The notes below the pieces were generated by a model, which was not told the origin of the DNA, did not search any database, and saw only the letters and a list, made by a program, of their open reading frames with translations. Positions 47,752 through 60,800 of a stretch of DNA of 64,000 bases are shown one piece after another. Positions within the stretch are counted from its first letter, which is position 1. Each line of letters opens with the position of its first letter. This stretch comes from Lingula anatina (Eukaryota > Brachiopoda > Lingulata > Lingulida > Lingulidae), in the NCBI RefSeq assembly GCF_001039355.2, contig NW_019774069.1:374346-438345 (forward strand), read 5' to 3'. A program made the translations under genes and the position numbers.

Positions 47752-50697
47752 CATATCCTGATATATATATGTAGCTCACTTGGGACAGCAGTTTGCACAT
47801 AATGAGTTGAAGCAATGCCCATTAAAGCAAGTCCCCATTGTACGATTTGTTTTATCCAACATCTGTGTTATTACTGACTGTCATGCAAATACTTTCATTA
47901 GAAAACACAAAACCACTCACAATTAAACTCTTTCTTTGAAACAACATTCTAATGCATGTTTATTAATTTTATTAACATGAAAAATCCTATTGACATCACA
48001 CACAATACTTAACAGTAACTATAATTGACTTACGCATGTTAAGTTACTTGATCATGACAAAATGTAGATTTTAAAGAATGTTCACAGCTCTGTTGGCTGA
48101 TAGCGAAATGACTGAGAGAATACAAACCTAGTCAGCAGAATTAAAATTTGACTGTTGCTGTTGTGTAGCAGATTCCATAAAAACCTCAGACTTATATAAT
48201 CTCATGCAGAACATAACTAATTTGTCAAATACACAGTAAAAATGTTCCTCAATATTAACATTCTTTCTTTAAATGCTTTTTATCATATGTGATTTTCCAC
48301 ATTCACAATGACTGCAAACCTGCAATGGTTACTGCTCTGTGGAGCTTGGTGACTACAAGGAACAGTCCACTGTGACATCTGTCAGGTTTAAAGATTAGAT
48401 TAATTGATACTTTAACAATCAATGAAAAAATATTTGTATCAAAAGTCAGTTTAGAAACCTAGATATTGGGTATGAAATTTCTTGTAAATACCTTTTCTAA
48501 CACAAGAAAAAGTGCTTAGAACTATCTTATTTCTTATTATCATTTTTCAATGTCAAGATAGCAAGCTAGTTCTCAGGGGAAAATGCAATATTAATCTAGT
48601 TTGACAGCCACTGGATATATACATATTGCCCCCTCTACAGCCTGACCCATCCTCAAGAGGCTGTCTGACGATCATTAACTACCCACTTAATAATTGCATC
48701 CAGTTACCACAGAAGAAAATCAATAATGGAGTGGAAATTCTTTGTAGTCCTTACAACTGGTAGGGTGCCCTGAGCATTTTAATAATGATCTCAACATAAT
48801 TCATGTCATGGAGATATATTGAACTGGCATGTTACACAAAGACACACAGCCCAAATATGAGAGAGAAACTGTAAAAATCAACATTCCCAAATATCTTACA
48901 CTGTAACTTAGTAATTACACAAATTTTTCCCCCAAACTTAGAAATTATTTCCCTGTTTAAAGCAGATTTTAAACCAGATCTTTTCCTCATCACCCACCTT
49001 CTTAACCTGATTCCCGAACACGTGCTGTAAATCTGATGCTGATTCTAGTACAGCTTGTTTATTTAAACCTGTAGAAGGTATAGGTTCAACGAAGCTCAAA
49101 ATCACTGGACTATTATGAAGGACAACAGTAAAAGCCAGATTGTAATGGGCATAACTATTGAATACACATCACATGCAAATGCCATAGTTTGGAAGCAGCA
49201 TGTGTAACGAGCAAAAATCAGAATACAATGGACAAGTCTCTAAAGTAAATTGCAAGAAAACAGTGCATTTCTATTCTTGGTCATAAATAACACTCCCACA
49301 AAATCATACCAAAGACAAATATTTTCATAAAAGTCGCCAAAAACAAGTCATTTGACCATATATTCTAAGGAAAATTAAATTCAAGTAACAGTCAATATGA
49401 TATCTTTAGAGTTTATATAATAGGTCAGACAGCCAAAATGTAGTAATTTGATAGGTACTTCTTTTGAGCAAAAAAAGTTCTAAAATTGCCAAATTTTAAA
49501 CAGTCCTTTATGAACTGTTGTATGACAAAAAAGCAGAATTTATTAGAATTTTCCCCTGCAATTTAAATTATATTATCCAGTGACTGCATAAAAGTTTTTA
49601 TATGGAAAATGTCATTAAAAACTGTAAATGGTATGATTGCAAAAATATTTAGGAGAAAACTGCCATATAAAAGTAATACAAAAATTGGGGTTCATACAGT
49701 GAAAAATGTTTTTCCAGGATTTTTCAGGTGCATTTTAATTTACAATACAGGGAAAATGTTGTTACTAAATTCTGCTAGATGTCAGTCTTGTAGACTGCAA
49801 ACAGACAGATGGACCAATGGTTAAACAAAACTGCTTTCCCTTCTCCTTTGCCGATTTCCTCAAGCTATTTGATTTTATGACAAATGATATCTTACTTGAA
49901 GCTCCTGCATTTTGTGCAAACTTGTCAGCTGACAAATGCATTAAATTGAAAAAAGAGGGGTGGGGCAGAGTGGAAATAAATATATAAAAAAACAATATAA
50001 AAATAAATTTCAATTGAAGACTTATCTTATGTAGTTTCCATTTTGGTTGCAGTCCAAGCTGCCAGAGCAGGTGATGCCAAATTATCATTCAGCACTTATT
50101 ACTCAGGTGTTACTATCTCAGCCTGATATGTGAATAAATTTTGTTTTTGCAGGGACCACCAAAACAGTAGTTATAGTTATAGTGATTAATCTTGAATCTG
50201 TCCTAGCCATCAGACCACATAGAGAGAACTCTTAGAGAGATTGTTACAAAAAAAAAAAAAGACTTACTTTGAATGTCGGAATGGATTTTGGCAAGTATAG
50301 GAAAGAAAAATCCTTTTTTTCCAAAATGAACAGTTGCTATTCCTTTAAATGAATATAAAACTTGCCTTCTTGTCTCACCCAGATCGCTAATGATATCAAA
50401 ATTTCCTTTACGTCTTGCTCAAAATGCTAACACTTTACCTGTATTCTAAACATTTTTCTTAATGTTGGGTTGTGTATTTTCATAAAATTTGTAAGCAGTC
50501 TGGCTGTCTTTGAAAATATCGGCTGTCCGGTGTACAAGCAGCCATCATTTTGATGGCTGTACAGTTCGCTGGAAAAAGCCTTGACATGCTTCCTTGTGTG
50601 CACACATGGCTCCACTGGCATCAGCCGATGAAACTTGTACTGATCTGTTTTAGCATTTTAAGCAATGACTATCCAATATAAATTTAACCCATTAAGA

Positions 50698-51059
50698 ACC
50701 CCGCACACGGTGAGCAATTGGCGCAAGCCACTTGCGCTGCGCCAGATGCTCGCCCTCCTCAGCTCCCCGCAAACGCTGCACTCTTTGCTCAGTGCCTCCC
50801 GGTCTGCCCCTATCAGACGCACTGTGAACTGTGGGATCATGTGATTAAGGAAACATTACATATTAGTTTTATTTCTGAAAGTAATGGAAAATGGACCCCA
50901 CACACACTGAGCCATTTGCCTCAAGAGGCCAAAAATATCAAACAAAGGGATATTTTGCTCAGCTACGCGAGAGGCAAAAATCTCACTAAAATACCCCCGC
51001 AAACGGTGAGAAAACAGCGCAGCACAAGTGGCGCACCAATTGCTCACCGTGTGCAGGGT
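50698..51059. mobile_element. GC-rich foldback element with long inverted repeats
   Basis: The left end is ACCCCGCACACGGTGAGCAA then TTGGCGCAAGCCACTTGCG. The right end is the reverse complement type (CACAAGTGGCGCACCAATTG ... CTCACCGTGTGCAGGGT). About 362 bp and clearly richer in G+C than its surroundings, with direct inner repeats of CCCGCAAACG. No transposase. Family not identified. Confidence 0.7.
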
Positions 51060-52298
51060 GCTTTACATACTGTCAACAGAACTGGCGAGCTTCACATAGT
51101 TTTGGCAACTGATACACCTAATTTGAGACACATATTGCAAAACAGTTGAATATGACATTTTATAATCATAAAATTCCAAGGGTTTTCCAGGAATTTAAAG
51201 GGCCTGTGTGAGCCCTGATATCATACAAAACAAAAATAATGGTATGATGGCATAAGTACCTAAGAAAAAAACTGTCATATATGAATAATATGTAAATGAT
51301 CCTTTCATTGACATACAAACAAGAAGTTGACTAGATTTACAGTACAAGGTTAAAATCAAGCAAAACTTAAATAATTTGGTGTTAAGAGAGGGGGGGGGGA
51401 GGGAAATGAAAATTATCAATAGGAAAAATAAAAATGAATTTCAGAAAGTTTTAGCAAAGTTTTGTGGAAGCCAAAGGAAAACTACTGCCCTCAGATGTTC
51501 TTGCTTCCATAAATTATTCATTCATTGCTACAGAATTTTGATTGTCCATACTATACCTTTAGCACAAGTAATAAGCATCCTTTTTTGAGCTAATTTTTTT
51601 TTTCTGTATAATACCTTGTACCTTGATCAGAACAGAATTGTTATTCCCCATTTGAACTTTGTTGCCATTCACATTAGTAAAAAAAGTGGATTGCAGTCAG
51701 CTAAAATATGATTGCATGACCAAAATGAAAGACTTAATGACCCAAATGAAAGACTTTTTTCCAAACTATTTCTCTCATCACATGAAATACAGGACTAATC
51801 TAGTAGGAGACAAATTCTACCCAAAAGAACAGTGCCTGGCACCTTCTTGACCAAAAATAAATATGCATGTACCCTGGCCGTGTTCTCCGATCTATCCAGA
51901 CAACTCACATTCCAAATAGCTATTATATTATAGCCTCAAAAATTTTCATTAAGTTTGCAATGCCCCCCCCCCCCAAATATTTTTTAATGGAATAAAGTAA
52001 ACTGGAAACAACACTTTGTATCTGCATTGCATTAATCACATTTATACTATTTGTCCTGATTGTAAAAAAGCACCTTGCTCTTGATTTACTTCTATGCACC
52101 TTCTGTTTTTTATTTTCTTCTCAAAAGTGTACATTTTTTTAGTTTAGTGATGAACTGTTCACCTTGATGTATCAACAATATATACTGTCCACTTACACAC
52201 GTAAATCTCATCACCATCAAGCCACCAGGTGTGCAAATAAACTTTAAAAGGGTTCGTGTTTACTTAACTGAACAAGGTGGTACCAATTAAGCATTTTG

Positions 52299-52300
<2 letters not shown>

Positions 52301-52340
<40 letters not shown>
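52301..52340. repeat. (GA)n microsatellite
   Basis: About 40 bases of GA repeat with one GGG interruption. It lies about 600 bp downstream of the candidate gene A first exon, in transcript order. Confidence 0.92.
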
Positions 52341-52341
<1 letters not shown>

Positions 52342-52945
52342 ATGAGAATAAAAACAAAATTATTTACAGGCACACTATTAATAAAATGTCCAGCACCGAT
52401 CTTTCAAGCTCAGTTTAAGTTTTCAAACAGGACAAACTCTTGCTGGTAGACACATGCCTGCACAAGACCAATACCCCATTTCTTCACAATATTTGTTATA
52501 TGCAGCCTTTCTCAGATTTGCCCCCAGGTATAAAAATTTCAATCTATGCTGAATCACAAAGGTACACATCTCAGGTAATCTTAATAGAATTTTGAGTACC
52601 ACTAACTTTTGCAACTATGTTTTAGCATATTACTACTTCTGTGAATAATAATGCAGACTTGGGTATTTTTCTATCCACAAACAAACAGCAGTGATGAGTT
52701 CTTTTTTCCCCATTTCTGAAATCTGTCAAAGGTTGCTATAACAAAGTCACGGTGCACTGATAATTTTCTTAATTTCTGAACATAACAATAGAAGGTTAAT
52801 ATTCCATGCAGAGAAAACATATTTCACAATTAGTCTTTGTGTGAAATCAATACTCCTATGCTTGCAGTCTAAACTAACCTAAGCAGGAGAAACATCACCT
52901 ACATCAAATGTCCTCAGCTTGATATAAAACAATGGCAATATTTAC

Positions 52946-53089
52946 CTGTAGAGAACTGCTGTGTTGCTACTGAATTTCTTTCCAGATCCAGAGCAGTTTC
53001 TGTGGCCTAACACGGCAATTCCCACCACACGCTACACTTCTTCCACTAAAAGCTCTGCTGCTCCCTTTTCCTCTACCACAGCTCCACTT
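52946..53089 (-). other. Candidate non-coding first or second exon of gene A
   Basis: On the minus strand a good donor (TCTCTACAG|GTAAAT) closes a 144-nt stretch that could open at TTGCTTACAG|AAGTGG, or start at a promoter nearby. It is less AT-rich than its surroundings. An upstream exon is required by the acceptor 9 nt before the gene A start codon; this is the best-looking donor I noticed, but there is no direct proof. Confidence 0.3.
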
Positions 53090-53160
53090 CTGTAAGCAAT
53101 TATGTGTAGATTTCTATAGGGTATTTCAGGAGATCAATCAATAAAATAGTACCACATGTG

Positions 53161-53176
53161 AGGTGCCTTTGACCTT
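53161..53176 (-). promoter_or_regulatory. DR1-like nuclear receptor element, copy 1
   Basis: The minus strand reads AAGGTCAAAGGCACCT, that is AGGTCA-A-AGGCAC, close to a DR1 (AGGTCA-N-AGGTCA) bound by HNF4 or PPAR/RXR-type receptors. It lies about 70 bp upstream of the candidate non-coding exon of gene A. Vertebrate SLC22 genes are known HNF4alpha and PPARalpha targets; a role here is inference. Confidence 0.3.
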
Positions 53177-56100
53177 AAAAAATCCTTCCACTGTTGTGTT
53201 CACTAAATAACAAAACGCCAATGAAAATGCTGCCTTGTTTTCTTAACAACTTTATATTGACAATGATACCATGTAGCGAATCTCTTGAACTGATAACACA
53301 TTTAAGAGCCTGACATTATAAAATATGTTATAAAGTTTCTTTTTTTTTTTCAGTCACATAATCATGTCATACTCACACTGGTGAGGGCAGACTGGCTGGT
53401 CCAGGTTTACTTCTGCTCTTGAAGCATTAAGTCATATTAGGTATCTCTAAGCTTGGTGTTTTCTTATATATGTCATCAGTATAAAAATGTCTAAAATACA
53501 AATATGGCTGTATTTAATAACACTCTTGCTATGCGTGGCTGTCAACCCCCATTGTATCTCAAACCTAGTTTATATAATTCAATCCCCTGGTCATGCTGGC
53601 ATATAAAAATGTGAAGTGTGACTAAAATATGTAAAAGGTCTTTTTTGTACTAAGTACTCTTTTTACTTAGGGGAAGAGCACATTGATATACATATATTCC
53701 TTTTATACCCATGACCAAATGAAGAACTGTGCCAGAGCAAACCCATCAGTTTCATAAGCTATATAATAAGGGTCATGTCAGCATATAAAACCTAACCCAA
53801 TCAATGTAAAAAAGTTTTAATGAAGTGAAAAAAATAAAATCTGAGTTAATTTTGACAAGGATAGTTGTTACAGTACTAAAAATTTAATTGGTAAAGAAAA
53901 ATTGCACATACAGACAATTGACAAAACATAACAAGAAAGTGCTAATAGCTATAGGCTCTGAAATACAACCATGTTAACCTGAGAATGACATTATCAAACA
54001 ATTGCACAGGGGAGCCTTGAGACACTAGCTAACTTGCCTAATTATACTTGCAAATATGGCAACAATAACAGCACTGCAAACTGCAATGCAGGGCTGGGCC
54101 TGACACGGAATGAACAATATGGAGGTAACCAAACATTCATAAAATGTTTTCCCTATGATATATTACACTGCTGTTGGTCCAGGTAAACCTTAATACATGA
54201 AAAGAGAAGAATAAATTACAATCATCAAAATTTTTTAATTTAATCTCATAGATCTTCATTCCAACCTACAGCACAATTTCAGACAAACAGTGCACTATCT
54301 TTACAGATTGATTACATTACTGAATTAATTACTTAAGATATTAAGTATATTGGTTGAATGCAAACTGTATCCACAAACTTATCTGGCATAATTGAGATTG
54401 TTAAGGAAGGTGGTATTGTGTGGGGCTAGTTGGTGGGAAGGAGACGAGATTCTTCCAAACGTAAGGGAGAAGAAGTTATTGATTGATTTTGTATTGCATT
54501 TATAATTTGCAAAAGGCCCTGTGTATCATGAAAATCTGACACCCCTAAAAGGTGACTCTCCAGTCAGATTTTCATCATGAAAATCTGTCTCCCTCCATAA
54601 AACCTCATAAATCTTATTTTATTTGAGTATATGACTTTATACTATAACAGTAAGGTTGCTGTGAAAATAATGGATAAAAAAAAAACCTAATAAGTACTGG
54701 GTACTCTTGCCACACTGCAAGGTGTACAGCATGAACTTCTCATTTTTTCATGCAATTAATGCACAAGGTAAAATGTCTGTTACCATTCCAGTATATGACG
54801 GCCAATTTCCTAACAGTTATCCCCTTTGTATGATGATTAGTGAGTAACTGACCATGGCTCTATGTGGTGCCAATGATAATGAATATGCAATGCCTTTTGT
54901 AGCAGACCTGTAGCAATCAAGTTCAAAAGGGGGAGGGGTCTTCTGTTGAAAAGAAGGGGATCTTACTCCCCCCTTAGTTCAGGCCTCATAAATGATAAAT
55001 GTCATTTGTGACCTAAAACAACAAACTAGGGACTTTTATTACTGAATTAATAGCTTGGTGCTACAGTATCACGTTCTGATTGTATCAATGACTCAAGAGC
55101 ATCACATTCCTGACTTTAAACAATTTGTAAGGATTTGACTGGCTTTCACCCAGGCCTTGCAATCTACAGTCTTTACACATAGTGCCTCAAGTGAGGTGCC
55201 TTTGACCTTTAAATACTGCCTCAACTGTGTCATAATTCATGGGTTCTTTTCTCGATACCGCAAACTACAATTTTCAGAGTGATGGAAGACACAAGGAACT
55301 ACATGTTACAGCTTTCAGAGATTTCACTGCGAAAAAGAGTATTTTTTTCTAATGGCTCTCCATTATTTGTGAAAGGGATAAGCTTTTTAACATCTGTTGC
55401 AAGACCCACCCAGTAAAGAGACTCGGGCATTACTGACAGAATTTGAAGGATGGAAATGATATTCTTTGCGCACACAATGCTTGGACTACATGAAATATGT
55501 GATGTGGAAAATACTTATAAGCCCATAGTTTACATAGCTATGACCAAAGAACAGTTGACAAGTAGGGCAAAAGTAAAAACTCCTTCAACAAACGTTTACA
55601 ACAACTTGCATTTTTTTTCTATTTTCTAGGAATTATCTCATTAAAAAATAAATTAAATAAAAAAAAAAGCTTCAAAATGGATCAATGTGATGTATTTTAA
55701 TAATCTACTATTCATACTAAGGTTCAATACAGGAGTAATGAGCTTTTGATAATCTCCAACACATAAGGAAAGTAACCCATAGCAGGTGAGGGAGCTTGTG
55801 GTATGAAGTTAGCAACATGATGCTTGGAGTCTTAATTATACAATCTGAACATGAAATCACAGTTCTAAGTCATTAATCTGCCACTTAAAGTTAGTAATTC
55901 TTAGCTCCAAGTCACAAATGGCAATTTCATTTATAGTGCCTGTAATTGACCCAATTTAAAAAAAAATGCCATAGAACCTAGTTCAAATTTTCATCCAGAG
56001 TGGACCTTTTCCAGTCTAGGTGGTTGACTGGTCTAGGTGGTTGACATTTTTCTTTTAAGGAATCAATTGAGCTTGGATGGTTTCAGGCACTGAATGATAT

Positions 56101-57341
56101 AAAAGGGTTGCAATTGCAGTAAAAACTTTCAAATGGTGCAAGAGTTAGTGGAAGCAACAAACAGCGAGATATAAAATTTAGAAGTAAATGTTTCACCATG
56201 CAACTCTCGTTGGAAAATATGTGCACTTTCACTCTCAAACCTGCAATTAATTGATGGGAAAAAAATGGCCCAGAAAAGGTAGCCATGCAGTTATGCCATT
56301 AATTTCACACAATGCTCTTTAATTCGCCACGTAAGGTCACAATAAGGTCACCAAAATCATTACAAAAAGAAATTCAGATGGATTGTTTATATTTAATTAC
56401 AGAATGTGAATTTTTTACACAATTGCAATTACTTATGCATCTATTGGTAACTTATGTAGGTACTTATTCAAGTATTTCTGAGAAGTTCTGCAAAAGAGGG
56501 AACAAACATTTGTACTCATGCACGTTGCAAGTTGGCTTCAGAAGAGTATGCAAGTTGTGGAGATTAAAGGTAAGAAATAAATTTGAGAGCTCCTGTTGGT
56601 GTGCAAACTGGTCTGCATTTTACATTTTTTGGAGCCTTTGCTTTCATGCATCACATGCACACATCAAAATCGTCAAAAGAAGTACTTATACATGAATTTC
56701 GTGAATGAATGGAGAAGTGCATTGCAGGTAGTAAAACAAAACAAAACCCAAAACTTAAAGTCCCTTACTCGTGTGGAGGGCAACAGTTAAATTAAATAGA
56801 TTAAAGCAAATACTTAAGCACCCAATTTATCAAGAGATTTCAGACTACCCAGTCACTAGCATTGTAAAGCTTAAACTTACTAAATGACTTCAATCTCAAT
56901 TTTCAAATAAAGCATTCATTTTAAGAAAGTAAAAAAAGAAGACGAAAAAAAATGCATTTCCTGAATTTATCAAGAACGTCAGCAAAAAAGTGAATAGTCT
57001 GAACTGCGGCAGTTTAGATATCACCTATCTATACAAAACAGTAACTGAACACCTGCGTAGCTGACTGATTCTGCACACACCTGTGAATTCTTGTGGTCTG
57101 TATTACAAATCAATCCCGCGGAAGATATGAACAACGGCTCGATAGGTGGCGATATTGACGATTTTCAAGGTGCGGAGTGATACAAAAAAATAGTGCAATT
57201 ATTGTAAGCTTAAATTTCCTAATAAAGGGAAAAAATGTGCAAATTTTAGAATAATATCTTGAGAAAATGTGTGTTTTAATTGTATATTATTTAAGATGAG
57301 GAAAATATCTAAGCTGGCGCGATGCTGTTTGAGCCAAATAT
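53177..57341. other. Intergenic region between gene A and CFAP58
   Basis: AT-rich, no gene recognised. Holds a second DR1-like motif at 55194-55209 with similar flanks. The plus-strand frame 56312-56695 has no recognisable domain and no splice or promoter context, and I do not call it. Confidence 0.5.
55194..55209 (-). promoter_or_regulatory. DR1-like nuclear receptor element, copy 2
   Basis: Same 16 bases as 53161-53176 (AAGGTCAAAGGCACCT on the minus strand), with partly similar flanking sequence. The two may be remnants of one dispersed repeat rather than independent sites. Confidence 0.25.
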
Positions 57342-57355
57342 GTCACCTTGACAAC
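57342..57355 (+). promoter_or_regulatory. RFX X-box upstream of CFAP58
   Basis: GTCACCTTGACAAC fits the 14-base X-box consensus RYYNYYWWRRNRAC at every position and is close to the vertebrate GTTGCCATGGCAAC. It starts 83 bp before the CFAP58 start codon. X-boxes within about 150 bp of the start are the known signature of RFX-controlled ciliary genes, which suits this gene. Confidence 0.75.
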
Positions 57356-57424
57356 GGCGGATGTAAATAGAGCCGAACAGACAGACCAACACAGACTGAT
57401 ATATTGAAGGTTCAACATACAGCT

Positions 57425-57806
57425 ATGTCTGAGGTATGGTATGTTTTTCAATATATTGAGTACTAGTGATAAGAATTTGTCTTAATTTTAAATTAACTAT
57501 CTTAATGTCTTAAAATTTTTCATACAAAGGAACAATTATTTCGATGTGAAGCGAGAGGCAACAATTTTTCCTGTTATTTCATTGCTGTTAGTGTTAGAGT
57601 CAGTGCTACTGCTCCAGTACTAGCTAGTAGTGCTACGTATGGTAACTCTCAGCACTAGGGCTAGGTTGTAAATTTAATTCTCAAGAGAAGTGATTGTTCA
57701 ACTTTTTGTACATGACTTTGCAGTAAACTTGTCATACATGTATTTGTGAAAAACTTGATATCCTGACTCTGGAATATCACTTACCAGTAAAAACCCCAGC
57801 CTTAGA

Positions 57807-57846
<40 letters not shown>

Positions 57847-60800
57847 TATAAAAATCCTAGCCCTGACCATGGGTATGATCTACCAAACTTGTCCCTGTAA
57901 TGTTTTTCATCTTGAGGACTGCTCCATTCCCTGCACATTGATGAAAAGTCAGTGACTGATATATGTTTTAAGAAAGTGTGACTCGATCATAAAAATATAA
58001 CCAAATTAAGTTTGCCTTTTACCATCAAAGTGGTTTTCCTTCTGTCTCATACATGCTTAGATTATATGCAAATGAGTCAATGAGTGTTACAGACCGATAT
58101 ATGCAGACTAAAATAAGAAAGAAATTGCTACTTTTTTCTAATTTCTGCTGTCAAAAATCCATTAATTTGTATTAAATAATGTCAGTATGTGGATTTGTTT
58201 CATTGATGGTTTGTTATTAAGTAAGGACAGTGATTTTTGATAATTTTATGAGAACATTCTTATTTTCATCATTTTAGATCATTAGTGATCTATTACAGGT
58301 ATATATATATTTTTTATTTGCTTAGGAAAAGAAAGAGGCCCCAAAAGACAAGGGAGGGGAGAAGGTGTCCATTGATGACAGTGCTTTTGAAGCACTGGAA
58401 AAGGACTTCCAAGAGGTAGGTAGCCCAAATGTAAACATATCAAAAATCATATAATTTTGAAAGACATGTATCAATCATATAATTTTGAATATCATGTATC
58501 AAACACATAAACATTGATCATGTTTGAAAGACACTGCATATTTTATCTTTAGGTTCTCCAAGAGTTAATGGGAGATAAAAGTTTAGACAAATTCAAAACT
58601 GAATATGAAAAGCTTCACAAAGCTTTGAAGAAGTCCCATGAAAGTGAGAAGCGTTTGATGCAGAAATGTCGAGAGTTGAATGCAGAAATAGTTGCCAATG
58701 CTGCCAAAGTGTCCACTGCTTTGAAGCTGTCCCAGGAAGACCAAGCAACCATTGCATCATTGAGAAAGGTACAGATGAAGTCCTTTGACTATTTGTATTA
58801 CAAATCCCTAAATTATATAACCAAAACAAAAAAACTGTTTAAATGTATGAGAAAAATTAAGTTAAATGTGAACATATACCAGATATAACACAGATATTCA
58901 GATAATGTTGGATTTGTTTAAATATCTGCTTTTTTTTCATATTGTAGGAGATAGAAAAAGCTTGGAAGATGGTAGACTCTGCACACGAAAAAGAACAAAG
59001 AGCGAGAGAAACAATACAGTCATTAAAATTGGAAATAGAAAATTTAAGTAAACTTGTTGAGCAGGGTGCTGGTCTTACTGTTGGACAGGAACACAGGTAG
59101 GGGTTTATCCCATAATGAGTTGACTGAAATGGCTTCTTTTTCATTCATTCATTCATTTAATACACAGAAAGAAATTATTAAGAAAATATACTTCATGTGC
59201 ATTTAATTTAGGGATTTCATATACCTACAGGTTTATAAAATAAGTGTAAAGCAACTATGATCAGGGGTTTCCAAGGTGAACTTTGGGGGTCCATTTGCTT
59301 TTGTGCTTAAATGACTCCTACTTCCCAGTGATATACAGTGACTTAGTACTGACCACCATGTATTATTTCAAACTAACTGCTTCATGTTTCTTTCCTTTTA
59401 TCTTTCAGTGTAAATGAACTCCTAAAAATTAAGGAAGAGTTGACCAAGGAAAGGGATGACTTGTTGTCTGAAATTGTCAAAGTTAGAGAACAACTGGCAC
59501 AAGCGTCAAATGAACAACAGAAACTGGAGGCAGACAAAGAAGACTGTAACATGAAAATAACTGAGGTATTGGTGAACCACAATTAAAACTTTCAAAAATC
59601 CAAATGCATAAATTATCAAGTTAAATCAATTTCTGTAAAAATAAAAATAAAAAACATTATGTTATGGAAATAGTTTTTCATACTACAAGTTATGTTTAAA
59701 TATTGAGAATATGCAATGATATGCTATTATTTCTTTTAAGCTTCAACAAGACATTCAAGTTCGCAACAATGAGGCTCAACGTGAAACACGTAAAAAGGAC
59801 AAAATTGAGCGTGAGCTGAAACAGGCTCGAGCTGATCTTGATGCCAAGGCCTCAGAAATAAAAACCAGCCAGGCTCAATTGGAGAGGTATAAGCAAGATG
59901 TCACTAAGTTGGAGGCACAACTTAAAGAGCAGAGGGTGAGTTCTTTTATAACTCAGGTATTCTTGATATGGAACGATAATGTCAAACTTAGAGAACATGA
60001 TATTGATATTAAAAAATGCTAGCATGACCCATGTATTTTTTTAAAATTAGTTTCTGTTACAAATGATCTATAGCTTATCATGGCTTCCCTCAATGTCTTT
60101 TTATTTTATATCAGATTATGAATGAAAGAATCACCAAAGATTCAGACATCCTGAATGCCAGGTTCCAGAAGTTGCAGCAGGACTATGAGGCTCAACTCAT
60201 CAGTGCTGACCAATTGGCCTCAGAAAACCAGACCAAAGTTTCTGACCTGAAGGTATGTACTTAATATATCAAGATTTTTTTGGGAAAATATTCTAGGTAA
60301 AGTTATTTTTTCTGGATTAGCTGTAAAGGGATAAAAGTAAATGCATAGTAGTAACCTGAAACCAAAATGTTAGTTTTATCATTTTAAAAATATTAATTCT
60401 TCATTGTTATTTTATGGTTAAAAATACAAAATAGTATGATTACATGTATATACATACAAGTAGGTCATTTTCACATGATATGTATTTAATTAGATAAACT
60501 TTATGATAGTATCAGTCCAATGATTTAATTTTATTGATAATACAGTTATTAATTTTTTTCTCATATTATTAATTTAGCAAAAAGAAGATGAGGTCAATGC
60601 ACTGAAGGCTGAAGCTAGTCGACTGAACAAGATGCGTGAAACTATTCAGCGTAAACTGCGTAATGTTGAAGACTCAAAGGGAGAAGTTGAAGGGCAGAAG
60701 GAAACCCTCAAATCTCAAATTGTTGGCCTAGAAAGAGGTTAGATAACTTTGCAAACTAACATAAGTAAGAATAATAATAATGATCTTGACCTGAATTGCA

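Larger units (their letters stand above)
45978..52945. other. Probable gene A 5' UTR intron
   Basis: No coding exon recognised over nearly 7 kb. The splice acceptor at 45978 shows that gene A transcripts come from further right. Contains foldback elements at 47531-47751 and 50698-51059 and a GA microsatellite. The plus-strand frame 50718-51149 lies inside and next to a foldback element and is not a gene. Confidence 0.55.

Noticed and set aside
50718-51149. 143-residue plus-strand frame
   Set aside because: Lies almost entirely within the GC-rich foldback element at 50698-51059; composition and inverted repeats explain it.
56312-56695. 127-residue plus-strand frame
   Set aside because: No recognisable domain, no splice or promoter context, and AT-rich low-information sequence.
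58593-58829. Minus-strand frames opposite CFAP58 exons (also 58857-59144, 61433-62154, 63187-63435)
   Set aside because: Antisense shadows of coiled-coil coding exons.
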